54,791 nt of DNA, taken from assembly GCF_000374445.1 (NCBI RefSeq), contig NZ_KB894408.1, positions 1 to 54,791 on the forward strand, in the 5' to 3' direction. The stretch comes from Actinokineospora enzanensis DSM 44649 (GTDB lineage Bacteria; Actinomycetota; Actinomycetes; Mycobacteriales; Pseudonocardiaceae). A program made the translations under genes and the position numbers. The notes beneath the pieces are model-generated. The model saw only the letters and a list, made by a program, of their open reading frames with translations. It was not told where the DNA came from and searched no databases. How positions within the stretch are numbered: the stretch's first letter is position 1; each line of letters begins with the position of its first letter. This document shows positions 8,134-16,846 of this stretch, one piece after another.

Positions 8134-9351
8134 TCACGGTTTCTCACCGTCCAGTTCGGACACGAGACCGGCGACCGGGCCGATCACGGTGACCGCCGGG
8201 GGCCGGATGCCCGCCGCGGCGACATCGGCGGCCACATCGTCCAAAGTGGACCGCACGACACGCTGCGCGCGCGTGGTGCCCTCCTGGACCACGGCAACCG
8301 GGGTCGTCCCCTCCCGCCCACCCGCGATCAACGCGGCGGTGAAGGCGGACAGCTTGTCCACGCCCATCATCAGCACGATCGTGCCGCGCAGCCGGGCCAG
8401 CGCCGACCAGTCGGTCAGCGAGGCCGGGTCGTCCGGCGCGACGTGCCCGGACACCACCACGACCTCGTGCGCCACGCCGCGGTGCGTCACCGGCACGTCG
8501 GCGGCGGCGGGCACGGACAGCGCGGAGGTCACGCCCGGTACCACGGTGACCGGGACACCGGCCTGCGCGCAGGCGATCAGCTCCTCGAAGCCGCGGCCGA
8601 AGACATACGGGTCGCCGCCCTTGAGCCGCACCACGAACCGGCCCGCGCGCGCGTGCGTGATCAGCGCGTCGTTGATGGCGTCCTGGGTGGCGGCGCGGCC
8701 GTAGGGGATCTTGGCGGCGTCGATCACGGTCACGTTCGGGGCCAGCTCGTCGAGCAGGTCGCGCGGGCCGAGCCGGTCGGCCACCACGACGTCGGCGCGG
8801 GCCAGCAACCGCCTGCCCCGCACGGTGATCAGCTCCGGGTCGCCCGGACCGCCGCCGACCAGCGCGACGCCCGCGGGCGCGGGCTCCCGGTCGGCGATCC
8901 GGCCCTCGCGCAGCGCGTCGAGCAGGCCGTCGCGCGCGGCGGCGGAGCGCTGGTGTTCGCCGCCCGCGAGGACGCCGACCAGCAGGCCGTCGTGCTCGCC
9001 GGTCGCGGGGGTGACCGCGCTGCCCTCGCTGCCCGCGTCCGCGCGCACGCAGAACACACGGTTGTCCTCGGCCTCCGCGGCGACCTCGATGTTGACGCCC
9101 TGGTCGGAGGTGCAGCACAGCACGTACCAGGCGTCGGTCAGGTCGCCGGTCGCGTAGGGGCGCCGGTGCCAGGCGATCTCGCCCGCGTCGGCCATGGCCT
9201 GCACCGAGGGGGTCACCTCGGGCGAGACCACCTCGATCGCCGCGCCGGACCGCACGAGCCGGGGCAACCGCCGCTGTGCCACGGTGCCGCCGCCGACGAC
9301 CACGACGCGTTTGCCCGCGAGGTCCAGTCCGACCAGGTAGTGCTGCTCCAT
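8134..9351 (-). CDS. cobA: uroporphyrinogen-III C-methyltransferase with N-terminal precorrin-2 dehydrogenase domain
   Basis: The 405-residue product is a CysG-type fusion. Residues 1-150 form the NAD-binding precorrin-2 dehydrogenase/ferrochelatase-like domain (KRVVVVGGGTVAQRRL near residue 15). The C-terminal part is a tetrapyrrole methylase (SUMT) with VALVGGGPGDPELITVRG, the DVVVADRL step, RLKGGDPYVFGRG and VVPGVTSALS. SUMT methylates uroporphyrinogen III twice using SAM to give precorrin-2, the branch to siroheme and cobalamin; the N-terminal domain can oxidise precorrin-2 to sirohydrochlorin. The start is uncertain: ATG at 9351 or an in-frame ATG at 9363, neither with a clear ribosome site. 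No cobalamin riboswitch was seen upstream. The Mycobacterium tuberculosis counterpart is annotated cysG. Confidence 0.93.
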   Translation of the reverse strand: MEQHYLVGLDLAGKRVVVVGGGTVAQRRLPRLVRSGAAIEVVSPEVTPSVQAMADAGEIAWHRRPYATGDLTDAWYVLCCTSDQGVNIEVAAEAEDNRVFCVRADAGSEGSAVTPATGEHDGLLVGVLAGGEHQRSAAARDGLLDALREGRIADREPAPAGVALVGGGPGDPELITVRGRRLLARADVVVADRLGPRDLLDELAPNVTVIDAAKIPYGRAATQDAINDALITHARAGRFVVRLKGGDPYVFGRGFEELIACAQAGVPVTVVPGVTSALSVPAAADVPVTHRGVAHEVVVVSGHVAPDDPASLTDWSALARLRGTIVLMMGVDKLSAFTAALIAGGREGTTPVAVVQEGTTRAQRVVRSTLDDVAADVAAAGIRPPAVTVIGPVAGLVSELDGEKP

Positions 9352-9425
9352 GCCGGACAGCATGCCCGGTCGCCCCGGCGATCCCCGCGCGCGCCGCCCG
9401 AGAGTGTGACCGAGGTGGCACATGG

Positions 9426-10391
9426 TCACTCGCAGAGGGACAGGTCGGCGGCCACGTCCAGGTGTTTGTCGCGGTTCTGACTGGACTTGAGGAAGGTGTC
9501 GAACGCGGCGCCCGCGCCGTCCGGACCCGGGTCGCCGAGGAAGGCGTTCACGTCGGCGGCCAGCTCCCGGCAGGCGTCGTCGTGCCCCTCGGCCATGCCG
9601 ATGCCGTACTTCTCCTGGTTGATCACGTGCCCCTCGCCGGACCACATCACCGGGGAGACGTCGCCGCCCTTGCCCTTCGCGTAGGCGCGCAGGATGGTCT
9701 CGTCGGTGACCACGCCGACCACCGAGTTGTCGCCCGCCAGGCCGAACCGGTCGAAGCAGTCGGTGTTGGTGGGCAGCCGCACCGGGTTGGCGGAACCCAG
9801 GTAGGTCTCGGCGGTGGTGCCCTGCGCGACGCAGATGTGGTCGCCGGGGATGCCGGTGCCGGGGGTGACGGCGCGGCGTTTGGTCTCGTCGAACATGATG
9901 CCGGACTGGTCGGCGAAGTAGGGCCCGGCGAAGTCCAGCACGTCCGTGCGCTTGCGGTCGGGCTGGGTGGAGCTGGCACCGTCGATCGAGTAGGCCGCGA
10001 CGATGAGCTTGACGCGCCTGCTCACCAGGTAGGGCTCGCGGTCCTTGGCGTCGACCGGCACCCAGACGGGGGTGAAGTGGTACTTCTTCTGCAGGTAGCG
10101 GACGAGGGCGAGGTCGAAACCGTCGGGCTGGTCGCCGTAGCCCCAGCCGGGGAACTTGGTGCTGACGCCGATGGGCACCTCGCCGGAGAGGAACTCGGCG
10201 GCGGCGCTCCCGCCGGTGCGCGTGGCGACGGGGTTGCGCCCTTCCAACATCCGCCCGGGGGGCTGGTCGGGGGCGGTGGCCGCGGGATCGTCCCCGGACG
10301 CCATGCGCACGACGAGGAACACGCCCGCCACCAGCAGGACGGCCACGGCGACCGTCAACACCCGCGTTCTCACAGCCCCACGCAACGACAA
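9426..10391 (-). CDS. membrane-anchored amino-acid-type solute-binding protein
   Basis: A 321-residue protein with an N-terminal hydrophobic segment (VLTVAVAVLLVAGVFLVVRM, residues 13-32) and no lipobox Cys, so it is probably anchored outside by a single helix. The rest is an SBP_bac_3 (glutamate/polar amino acid) binding fold: GEVPIGVSTKFPGWGY, a GFDLALVRYLQKKY segment, IVAAYSIDG, DFAGPYFADQSGIM, and a second-lobe GDNSVVGVVTDETIL. No ABC permease or ATPase lies nearby, so it is an orphan. It could serve a distant transporter or act as a sensor. It sits 74 bp upstream of the siroheme/B12 gene on the same strand, which may be coincidental. Confidence 0.82.
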   Translation of the reverse strand: MSLRGAVRTRVLTVAVAVLLVAGVFLVVRMASGDDPAATAPDQPPGRMLEGRNPVATRTGGSAAAEFLSGEVPIGVSTKFPGWGYGDQPDGFDLALVRYLQKKYHFTPVWVPVDAKDREPYLVSRRVKLIVAAYSIDGASSTQPDRKRTDVLDFAGPYFADQSGIMFDETKRRAVTPGTGIPGDHICVAQGTTAETYLGSANPVRLPTNTDCFDRFGLAGDNSVVGVVTDETILRAYAKGKGGDVSPVMWSGEGHVINQEKYGIGMAEGHDDACRELAADVNAFLGDPGPDGAGAAFDTFLKSSQNRDKHLDVAADLSLCE

Positions 10392-10564
10392 CCCCCTGGG
10401 TCGACCCGTCGATCATGCGCTGTACGGCACATCTGAAGATCGACCTGCGCGGCGGCCCGTTATGGCCCGTTACCGAACCGCGACCGGGCGTCACCCGTGC
10501 GCGCAGAAAGTGCCGGAATGGTCACGCGCTGATAGCTTGCCCGCCGAACTGTGAGGAGAAGCGG

Positions 10565-12010
10565 ATGGCGAGCGAGCACGTCGATGTGCTGGTCGTGGGG
10601 GCCGGGCTGGCCGGGATCGGGTCGGCGTGCCAGGTGCGCGAGCGGATGCCCGGGTCGAGCGTGGCCATCCTGGAGGCGCGCGGCGCGATCGGCGGCACCT
10701 GGGACGTGCACCGCTACCCCGGCGTGCGGTCCGACTCGGACATGTACACGCTCGGCTACAGCTTCCGCCCGTGGTCGCGGCCGGAGGTGATCGCGGAGGG
10801 GGCCGCGATCCGGGAGTACATCCTCGACACCGCCCGGGAACGCGGTGTGGACGGGCTCGTGCGGTTCCACCACCGGGTCGTCGCGGCCGCGTGGGACTCC
10901 GCCACGACGAGGTGGACGGTCACGATCGAACACGGCGCCGACACGGTCACCATGACGTGCGGGTTCCTCTTCTCCTGCGCCGGGATCTTCCAGACCGAGC
11001 GGGGACACACACCCGACTTCCCCGGTATGGAGCGGTTCGCGGGTGAGATCGTGCACCCGCAGCAGTGGCCGGAAAGCCTTGACTGGACGGGTAAGCGTGT
11101 CGCGGTCGTGGGCAGTGGGGCCACCGCGGTGACGTTGGTGCCCGCGCTCGCCGAGAAGGCCGCGCACGTGACCATGGTGCAGCGCTCCCCCGGTTACGTG
11201 GTCGCTGTCGGTTCGCGTGACCCGATCGCCGATCTACTGCGGAAAGTGCTGCCCGGCCGGGTCGCGTATCCGGTGCTGCGGTGGAAGAACGCCTTGTTCG
11301 CGTTGAGTTTCTTCCGGCTGGCGCGCAGACGACCCGAGCTGGTGCGGCGGATCATCCGATGGGGGGTTCGGCGGCAGCTGCCCGCGGGCTACCCGGTGGA
11401 CAAGCACTTCAAGCCCGCCTACGACCCGTGGACGCAGCGGGTGTGCTTCGCCGCGGACGGGGATCTGTTCCGGGCGTTGCGGTCCGGGCGCGCGTCCGTG
11501 GTGACCGACCACATCGACACGTTCACCGAGCGCGGTCTGGCCATGGCATCCGGCGAGCACGTGGACGCCGACCTCGTGGTGACCGCGACCGGCCCGTCCG
11601 TGGTCCCGTTCGGCGGCATAGCGCTGACCGTCGACGGCGCGCGCGTCGACTACGCGGACACGGTGACCTACAAGGGAATGATGCTCAGCGGTGTACCCAA
11701 CCTGGCCATCGGCATCGGATACACCAACGCCTCGTGGACGCTCAAGATCGACCTGACCGCGCGGTACGTGTGCAGGCTGTTGGCGCACATGCGCGACCGC
11801 GGCCTGCGCCAGGTGACGCCGCTGGCGCCGGGGCCGGAGGTGCCGCTCGCGCCGTTCGTCGACTTCGGCTCGACCTACGTGCGGCGCGGCATCGCGTCGA
11901 TGCCCCGACAGGGCGCGGTCACGCCGTGGCGGCTGCCGCAGAACTATGCCCGGGACGTGGCGCTGCTCGGCCGCGGTCCGGTGGACGACGCGGGCGTGCG
12001 GTTCCGCTGA
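10565..12010 (+). CDS. FAD-dependent monooxygenase, Baeyer-Villiger type
   Basis: The 481-residue product has an N-terminal Rossmann FAD motif (VLVVGAGLAGIG, from residue 7), then GGTWDVHRYPGVRSDSDMYTLGYSF, typical of class B flavoprotein monooxygenases. It also has a second dinucleotide (NADPH) motif VAVVGSGATAV. Between them FAGEIVHPQQWP matches the Baeyer-Villiger fingerprint FxGxxxHxxxWP. These enzymes insert oxygen into ketones or N/S-oxidise substrates using NADPH and O2. GAGGAGAAG sits just upstream of the ATG at 10565, deciding the start against longer alternatives. It is a single gene, divergent from the solute-binding protein gene upstream and convergent with the membrane-protein gene downstream. 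Substrate cannot be inferred. Confidence 0.9.
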   Translation: MASEHVDVLVVGAGLAGIGSACQVRERMPGSSVAILEARGAIGGTWDVHRYPGVRSDSDMYTLGYSFRPWSRPEVIAEGAAIREYILDTARERGVDGLVRFHHRVVAAAWDSATTRWTVTIEHGADTVTMTCGFLFSCAGIFQTERGHTPDFPGMERFAGEIVHPQQWPESLDWTGKRVAVVGSGATAVTLVPALAEKAAHVTMVQRSPGYVVAVGSRDPIADLLRKVLPGRVAYPVLRWKNALFALSFFRLARRRPELVRRIIRWGVRRQLPAGYPVDKHFKPAYDPWTQRVCFAADGDLFRALRSGRASVVTDHIDTFTERGLAMASGEHVDADLVVTATGPSVVPFGGIALTVDGARVDYADTVTYKGMMLSGVPNLAIGIGYTNASWTLKIDLTARYVCRLLAHMRDRGLRQVTPLAPGPEVPLAPFVDFGSTYVRRGIASMPRQGAVTPWRLPQNYARDVALLGRGPVDDAGVRFR

Positions 12011-12034
12011 GCCTCGGCCGGGTTCCGGTTCGGG

Positions 12035-12949
12035 TCAGCCCGCCCGCCGCCACAGGCCCTCGATGCCCTCGGCGCGGGCGCGGTGGTCGAAGTACAGCAG
12101 CGCGGGCACGATCGCGGTGACCGGCGTGGACACCGTGGAGACCAGCACGTCGGCGAGCATCTCGCCCGCCACGCTGCCACCGCTGAGGCCGGTGGTCACC
12201 AGGTCGACCAGGATGCCAAGCAACCCCATCAGCACGCCGAAGAACAGCACGATCCCGAACACCCGCCACCAGCCGACCACCCGGACCAGCTGGTGGGACC
12301 GGCGCAGCGCGGCGAACGGGCCCGCGTCCTCCATCACCACCACCGACGACGAGAAGACGAACGCCACCGCCAGGAACAGGATGACCACCACGAGCGGCAG
12401 CGCGAGCACCGAGCTCGACACCAGCGCGGGCAGTAGCATCAGCGTGGTCCCCAGCCCGAGGGTGCCGATCAGCACCGTGGTGACCAGGATGTTGGCCAGC
12501 AGCCGCCAGAACGACGGCCACGCCAGCCGCATCGCCTCGCGCGGCCCGGTCGTGTGCCCGAACACCGCGCGCGGCACGACGACGTTCACCACACCGATCA
12601 GCAGCACCCCGAGCAGCGCGGTGATGAACGTGTTGAGCACGCCGTCGAGCAGGTACGGCGCCACCAGGCCCCAGGTGGCGCTCTCGGACGAGAGCGTGAT
12701 CAGGGTCTCCGGCGGCACGCGTTCGATCAGCGAGACGATCGACCGGTAGCCGAGCGTGGCGAGGACGGCGGTGGCGAAGGACAGCCCGAGCAGCGAACCC
12801 GGGTGCAGCCGCAGCACGCGGACAGTGCCCGACAGGATGTCGCCCAGCTTCAGCGGTCGCAGCGGGACGATGCCCAGCTGCAGGGCGCCGGTGTCGTCAC
12901 GCGGCGGCGGCATGGGGGTCATCTCTGGTCTGTCGGGCTGTTCAGTCAT
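12035..12949 (-). CDS. multi-pass membrane protein (GDPD membrane-domain-like)
   Basis: A 304-residue protein with a short Pro-rich cytoplasmic N-terminus followed by LRPLKLGDILSGTVRVLRLHP, a signature of actinobacterial membrane proteins related to the membrane domain of glycerophosphodiester phosphodiesterases. It has about six hydrophobic segments (around residues 50-70, 100-130, 150-175, 180-205, 230-255 and 270-290). An amphipathic loop with FAALRRSHQLVRVVGWWR lies between helices. No catalytic residues are evident and the role is unknown. It converges with the monooxygenase gene (24-bp gap) and ends the minus-strand run that includes the lipoprotein gene upstream. Confidence 0.75.
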   Translation of the reverse strand: MTEQPDRPEMTPMPPPRDDTGALQLGIVPLRPLKLGDILSGTVRVLRLHPGSLLGLSFATAVLATLGYRSIVSLIERVPPETLITLSSESATWGLVAPYLLDGVLNTFITALLGVLLIGVVNVVVPRAVFGHTTGPREAMRLAWPSFWRLLANILVTTVLIGTLGLGTTLMLLPALVSSSVLALPLVVVILFLAVAFVFSSSVVVMEDAGPFAALRRSHQLVRVVGWWRVFGIVLFFGVLMGLLGILVDLVTTGLSGGSVAGEMLADVLVSTVSTPVTAIVPALLYFDHRARAEGIEGLWRRAG

Positions 12950-13000
12950 TACCTTGGTCCCCAGATCGGCGGCGACGGCGTATCCGCACCGAACCGGAGA

Positions 13001-13849
13001 TTACAGGTAGCCGGAGACGAAGTTCAGCGCCTCGGGGATGGCCCGCTTGAAGTAGCGGTCGTCATGCCCGCCGGGGGCGAACGTGGCCTGCTTGGCGTTC
13101 AGCCTGGTGGCCAGCTGGCGGGACAGGTCGATGTAGGGCCGGTCGTCGGTGCCGCACCAGACGCCCACCGGCATGTTCGCCACCTCCACGGTGTGGCGTA
13201 ACGGTTCCGAGCTCTCCCACTGGGCGCGGTCCTTGAACATCCGCGACTTCGACGCCTCCTCCCAGTCGGCGAACAGCGTCGGGCTGATCGCGGCCACCGC
13301 CTGGTAGGAGGACGACCGGGCCTCGATGATCGCCGCCGCGCCGCCCTCGCCGTAGCCGAGCACGGCGAACGGGGTGGGCGGCAGGTCGTTGTAGGTCAGC
13401 CAGCCGGGCAGGTCCTCGGCGAGCATCCGGTGCGGGTCGTCGTCCTTGCTGCCGACCCAGTTGCCGCCCTCGACCGCGACCACCACGAACGGCTTGGCAC
13501 CCTGCCGGAACAGGGTGTTCATCGCGTCCGGCAGGCCGAGGTCGAGGAAGCTCTTGGCCCCGCCGAGGCCGCCGTGCAGCGCGAGCGCCACCGGCAGCGG
13601 ACCGGTCGGCGCCCCCTCCGGCCGCACGATCACGATGTCCACCGCCCGGTAGCGGCCCGGGGACAGGTTGCGCCCGGTGATCACCGGGGCGTTCGCGGAG
13701 GTGGCGTCGTCCTCCGTCCGCGCGATGTTGTTCGTGCCGGGCGACTCGGCCTGTTGTTGGCAGCCCGCCAGCAGTCCGGCGCCCAGTCCCGCGCCGACGG
13801 CCAGCAGGGAGCGCCGGGAGAGCCGTCGAGCGGTTCGCGCAGTGTTCAC
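13001..13849 (-). CDS. Tat-type lipoprotein with esterase (alpha/beta-hydrolase) fold lacking the nucleophilic Ser
   Basis: The 282-residue product starts with a twin-arginine signal (SRRSLLAVGAG) ending in a lipobox LLAGC (Cys about residue 29), so it should be exported folded and lipid-anchored. The remainder resembles CE1/antigen-85-like esterases: LPVALALHGGLGGAKSF, the nucleophile elbow LGYGEGGAAAI, an acid-loop region around VWCGTDDRPY, and GGHDDRYFKRAIPEALNFV with a conserved His. The elbow should read GxSxGG but has Gly at the Ser position, so classical hydrolysis is not expected; MPT51 is a known non-catalytic relative type. GTG at 13849 has GGAG 6 nt upstream. A CebR-like palindrome lies about 86 bp upstream, hinting at sugar-linked control. 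Confidence 0.8.
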   Translation of the reverse strand: MNTARTARRLSRRSLLAVGAGLGAGLLAGCQQQAESPGTNNIARTEDDATSANAPVITGRNLSPGRYRAVDIVIVRPEGAPTGPLPVALALHGGLGGAKSFLDLGLPDAMNTLFRQGAKPFVVVAVEGGNWVGSKDDDPHRMLAEDLPGWLTYNDLPPTPFAVLGYGEGGAAAIIEARSSSYQAVAAISPTLFADWEEASKSRMFKDRAQWESSEPLRHTVEVANMPVGVWCGTDDRPYIDLSRQLATRLNAKQATFAPGGHDDRYFKRAIPEALNFVSGYL

Positions 13850-13934
13850 ATGTACTCCGCATCGTCACGGACCCCTCGCGAGATCATATTGGTCTAGTGG
13901 CACTGCGTGGGCGGATATGCCGAATCCGTCGCGG

Positions 13935-13948
13935 TGGGAGCGCTCCCG
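13935..13948. promoter_or_regulatory. CebR/LacI-family operator-like site
   Basis: TGGGAGCGCTCCCG matches 13 of 14 positions of the CebR box known from Streptomyces (TGGGAGCGCTCCCA). It is centred about 92 bp upstream of the GTG of the Tat-lipoprotein gene. A possible -10 (TATGAT on the minus strand) lies between site and start. The regulator itself is not encoded in the window. Confidence 0.5.
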
Positions 13949-14129
13949 ATTCCCACTCTAGATCAACTACGGGTGTAGACGCCGCGTGCAATCTCACCGT
14001 GCATCTTCCCGATTTCCAGATGCGCCAAGGTTCGCGCCGTGGACCCGCCGATGGACAGTGGTCCAGTGCGGTCGAACCGCATCGTGGCCGGACAAGACGG
14101 TGTACGGGGATGTGAAAGGTATACCAGTT

Positions 14130-15323
14130 CTACCTCCGCGCACCCCAGACGAGGAAGGTGGACCCGGCTGGACCGACCCCGGTCGCCTCGCCCGGAAGAT
14201 CCACGAGGGGAGCCGCCGACAACTGGCAACCGTCGACCGCGTAACCGGCGTCGCGCAGCGCGGCCCGGATGCGGCCGAGACGATCGGCCTCGGGCACCAG
14301 CACCACGATCCGCTCGGCACCGACGCCCGCGCACGCCCGGACCACCTCCGGGTGGGCGGCGCCGACGAAGACCGCGTGCGGGCGGGGTAACACGGGGATC
14401 GCGGTGAGCGGGTCGCCGTCGACCAGCCGGACGTCGACCCCGTGCGCGCCCGCGTTGGCCACGATCCGCACGCACAGGCCGGAATCCCGTTCGACCGCGA
14501 CCACGGCGGCGCCGAGCCGGGCCGCCTCGATGCCGATCGCGCCGGAGCCCGCGCACACATCCCAGAGCAGTGTGCCCGCGCGCGGGGCGAGCCGCGCCAA
14601 CGCCAACGCGCGCACCTCGGGCGCGATCCCGACACCCGCGCGCGTGGCGAACGCGCTCTCGTCCAACGCCCAACCGTCCGGCGGTGGCGCGGCCGGGCCG
14701 CCCGCGAGCCAGTGGTCGGTGCCTGCGGCGTCGAGGGATACCAGGCACATCACCAGGTTCGGCTCGCGCCAGGTCCGGCGTTCCGCTTCGGTGACATCCA
14801 CTATGGACAGTCGTTCGTCCGGGGTGCGCAGCCCTTCGAGCACGGCGAGGTTGCGGCGCCAGCCCGACAGCTCGCGGGCCAGCTCGGCGGGACCGGCACC
14901 GGGCGCGGTCAGCACGGCCACCGCGCGCCGCGCCCGGCACACGTTGACCGCGTGGCGGAACTCCCGGCCCCGCGCGTCGACCACGGCGATGTCGTCCCAC
15001 GGGCGGCGGAGCATGGCCGCCATCCGTTGCACATCGGACACCGCGGGCCGGACGGCGACCGGTAACCCCTTGGCCCGCAGGGCACGCAGCACGCCGAAGT
15101 GGCCGGGGTCGCCGTGCACCAGCACGACGACCTCCTCGCCCGCCGCCACCGCGGCGGCTATGTCGTCCATTGTGGACTCGATCGCGCCGGTCGCGGTGCG
15201 CGCCCCGGCGGGCGCGTGCCCGGCCACCAACTCGGGCGCGCCGACGACCAGGGCGACCTCGCCCAGGTCGGGCGGCACCGCCCGGTCGTCTCGGATGTCG
15301 ACACCCACCACCGTCACCGTCAT
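14130..15323 (-). CDS. cobL: precorrin-6Y C5,15-methyltransferase (decarboxylating), CbiE-CbiT fusion
   Basis: A 397-residue two-domain protein. The N-terminal half is a tetrapyrrole methylase (CbiE): VTVVGVDI, VVVLVHGDPGHFGVLRAL, RRPWDDIAVVDARGR and AELARELSGWRRNLAVLEGL. The C-terminal half is a class I SAM methyltransferase (CbiT), with LWDVCAGSGAIGIEAARLGAAVVAVERD as the SAM-binding loop. CobL methylates C5 and C15 of precorrin-6Y and decarboxylates the C12 acetate in aerobic-type cobalamin synthesis. The N-terminal methylase is somewhat short and its first Gly-rich loop is degenerate (GVDIRDDRAVP). The start is the ATG at 15323; the open frame continues upstream but is not methylase-like. 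It diverges from the HAF-repeat gene across a region with DnaA-box-like pairs. Confidence 0.88.
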   Translation of the reverse strand: MTVTVVGVDIRDDRAVPPDLGEVALVVGAPELVAGHAPAGARTATGAIESTMDDIAAAVAAGEEVVVLVHGDPGHFGVLRALRAKGLPVAVRPAVSDVQRMAAMLRRPWDDIAVVDARGREFRHAVNVCRARRAVAVLTAPGAGPAELARELSGWRRNLAVLEGLRTPDERLSIVDVTEAERRTWREPNLVMCLVSLDAAGTDHWLAGGPAAPPPDGWALDESAFATRAGVGIAPEVRALALARLAPRAGTLLWDVCAGSGAIGIEAARLGAAVVAVERDSGLCVRIVANAGAHGVDVRLVDGDPLTAIPVLPRPHAVFVGAAHPEVVRACAGVGAERIVVLVPEADRLGRIRAALRDAGYAVDGCQLSAAPLVDLPGEATGVGPAGSTFLVWGARR

Positions 15324-15363
15324 GGCCGTATTCGACCACGGCCCGGCCGAATCCCGGGAGGGT

Positions 15364-15410
15364 TTGTCCACAGGCTCCGAGTTGTCCACAACCCCCCGAA
15401 TCCATCCACA
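15364..15410. repeat. DnaA-box-like cluster with a 20-bp-phased pair
   Basis: Three boxes on the plus strand: TTGTCCACA at 15364-15372, TTGTCCACA at 15382-15390 and CCATCCACA at 15402-15410. The last two start 20 bp apart and match the paired-box unit found in the 43.6-44.2 kb locus and at 52213. They lie in the divergent region between cobL and the HAF-repeat gene. Binding by DnaA is inferred from the TTGTCCACA consensus. Confidence 0.6.
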
Positions 15411-15504
15411 GGCCAGCCGGGCGGGATGCCCGCCTTCCGCCGCGTCGTAACCATGGCGGGTATCCCGGAATGCCGTCCCAGCGTCAAGCAAGGGGGAAGT
15501 TTCA

Positions 15505-16602
15505 ATGCGCAAGCGTCTATCGGCGGCCGCGCTGGCCGCCGCGGCGGCCATCACCGTGCCCGGCACCGCCGACGCGGCCACACCGCAGTACCGGCTCGTG
15601 CTCGGCGCCGCGTCGACCTCGGAGTACCTCGGGATCGACGCGCGCGGGGACATCTTCGGCATCGGCGTGCAGGCCTCTGCCCAGGGACGTCTGGAGGGGA
15701 TCGTGGTCAAGGCGGGCACGACCACGCCCGTGTTCCTGGGCACGCCAGGCGACCAGACCAACCAGCACTCGCACAACAGACCGCGGGCCATCAACAACCA
15801 GGGCGTGGTGGTCGGGAACTACCAGAAGGTGATCGTCTTCCCGGGCGGGGAGGCGGAGATCCCGCGCCCGACCAGCTGGCCGGGCCCCGACAACACCGGG
15901 ACCGATATCGGCGTCAACCCCACCGGGGACGCGGACGCGTTCGCCATCAACAACCTCGGACAGATCGTCGGCACCCAGGCCGGTTCCACGGTCACGCCGT
16001 GGAGTCGCCAGGGCACGACGGTCACCACCCTGCCGTCGTTCCCCGGCGCCGACGTCACCGAGGCACTCGCCGTCAACGACAACGGCCTGATCGTCGGCGA
16101 CGCCGTCCAGGCGGGTCGCGGACCGACCTCGGCCGTGCAGTGGGTCAACGGGACGATCAGCTCGCTCGGCGGTCTCGGCGGCACGTTCGCCGAGGCGCTG
16201 GCGGTCAACAACGCCGGTCAGGTGGTCGGCTCGGCCTGCCTTCCCGGTGACCCGATCAACTTCGCGCACGCCGTGCGCTTCGCCGACGGCACCGCGATCG
16301 ACCTGAACGTGCCGGGCGCGGGCAAGGGCGCTGCTTCCGCCCACGCGATCAACTCCAGCGGCGTGATCGTCGGCGAGGACGGCATCGACCCCGACCTCGT
16401 CTCCAGCGGCAACGGCTTCGTCTACCGAGACGGCCGCGCCACCGAACTCAACACCCTCATCGCGCCGACCCGGAACGTGCGCCTGGCGAGCGCCAACGGC
16501 ATCAATGACGCGGGCATCATCGTCGGCATCGCGGTCGTCACGGCGGCCGATGGGACACAGGACTCCGTGGGTTATGAGTTAGTGCCCATCCCACCCAGGT
16601 AA
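15505..16602 (+). CDS. secreted HAF-repeat protein
   Basis: The 365-residue product has a Sec signal peptide (MRKRLSAAALAAAAAITVPGTADAA, cleavage after an AxA around residue 25). The mature part is built of repeated units of about 40-60 residues, each containing A(I/V)N(N/D)xGxIVG: AINNQGVVVG, AINNLGQIVG, AVNDNGLIVG, AVNNAGQVVG, AINSSGVIVG and GINDAGIIVG. This is the HAF family pattern of extracellular repeat proteins, thought to fold as a beta-propeller or solenoid; no enzymatic activity is known. AGGGGGAAG lies 8-9 nt upstream of the ATG. A 13-bp-stem terminator follows the stop. Confidence 0.85.
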   Translation: MRKRLSAAALAAAAAITVPGTADAATPQYRLVLGAASTSEYLGIDARGDIFGIGVQASAQGRLEGIVVKAGTTTPVFLGTPGDQTNQHSHNRPRAINNQGVVVGNYQKVIVFPGGEAEIPRPTSWPGPDNTGTDIGVNPTGDADAFAINNLGQIVGTQAGSTVTPWSRQGTTVTTLPSFPGADVTEALAVNDNGLIVGDAVQAGRGPTSAVQWVNGTISSLGGLGGTFAEALAVNNAGQVVGSACLPGDPINFAHAVRFADGTAIDLNVPGAGKGAASAHAINSSGVIVGEDGIDPDLVSSGNGFVYRDGRATELNTLIAPTRNVRLASANGINDAGIIVGIAVVTAADGTQDSVGYELVPIPPR

Positions 16603-16613
16603 CCCTCGACCAC

Positions 16614-16648
16614 CCGCGTCCGGACCGATCAACCCGGTCCGGACGCGG
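16614..16648. terminator. hairpin terminator after the HAF-repeat gene
   Basis: A perfect 13-bp stem, CCGCGTCCGGACC (16614-16626) with its complement at 16636-16648, and a 9-nt loop, 11 bp past the HAF-gene stop. It lies between convergent genes, so it may also stop cobM-side transcripts. Confidence 0.8.
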
Positions 16649-16846
16649 TGCCAGGGCGACGATCCGGGATCCACGGGCCCGACTTCACGAGCACGGAGCG
16701 TGGGCACGATCTGCGTAGGCGCGCAAGGGTCGCGCGCAACGGTCGGCGTTGGGCAGACGCGGTTCCCGGCGCTGTCCAAGGCCCGCTGTGCCCGCGGCCC
16801 ACGGGCGCGGGTCAACCGTTGCCGCAAGCGTTTGCCAGGAGTGCTG

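Noticed and set aside
14043..14110. Small gene downstream of cobL
   Set aside because: Frames here are continuations or shadows of cobL reading frames; no ribosome site or family pattern was found.
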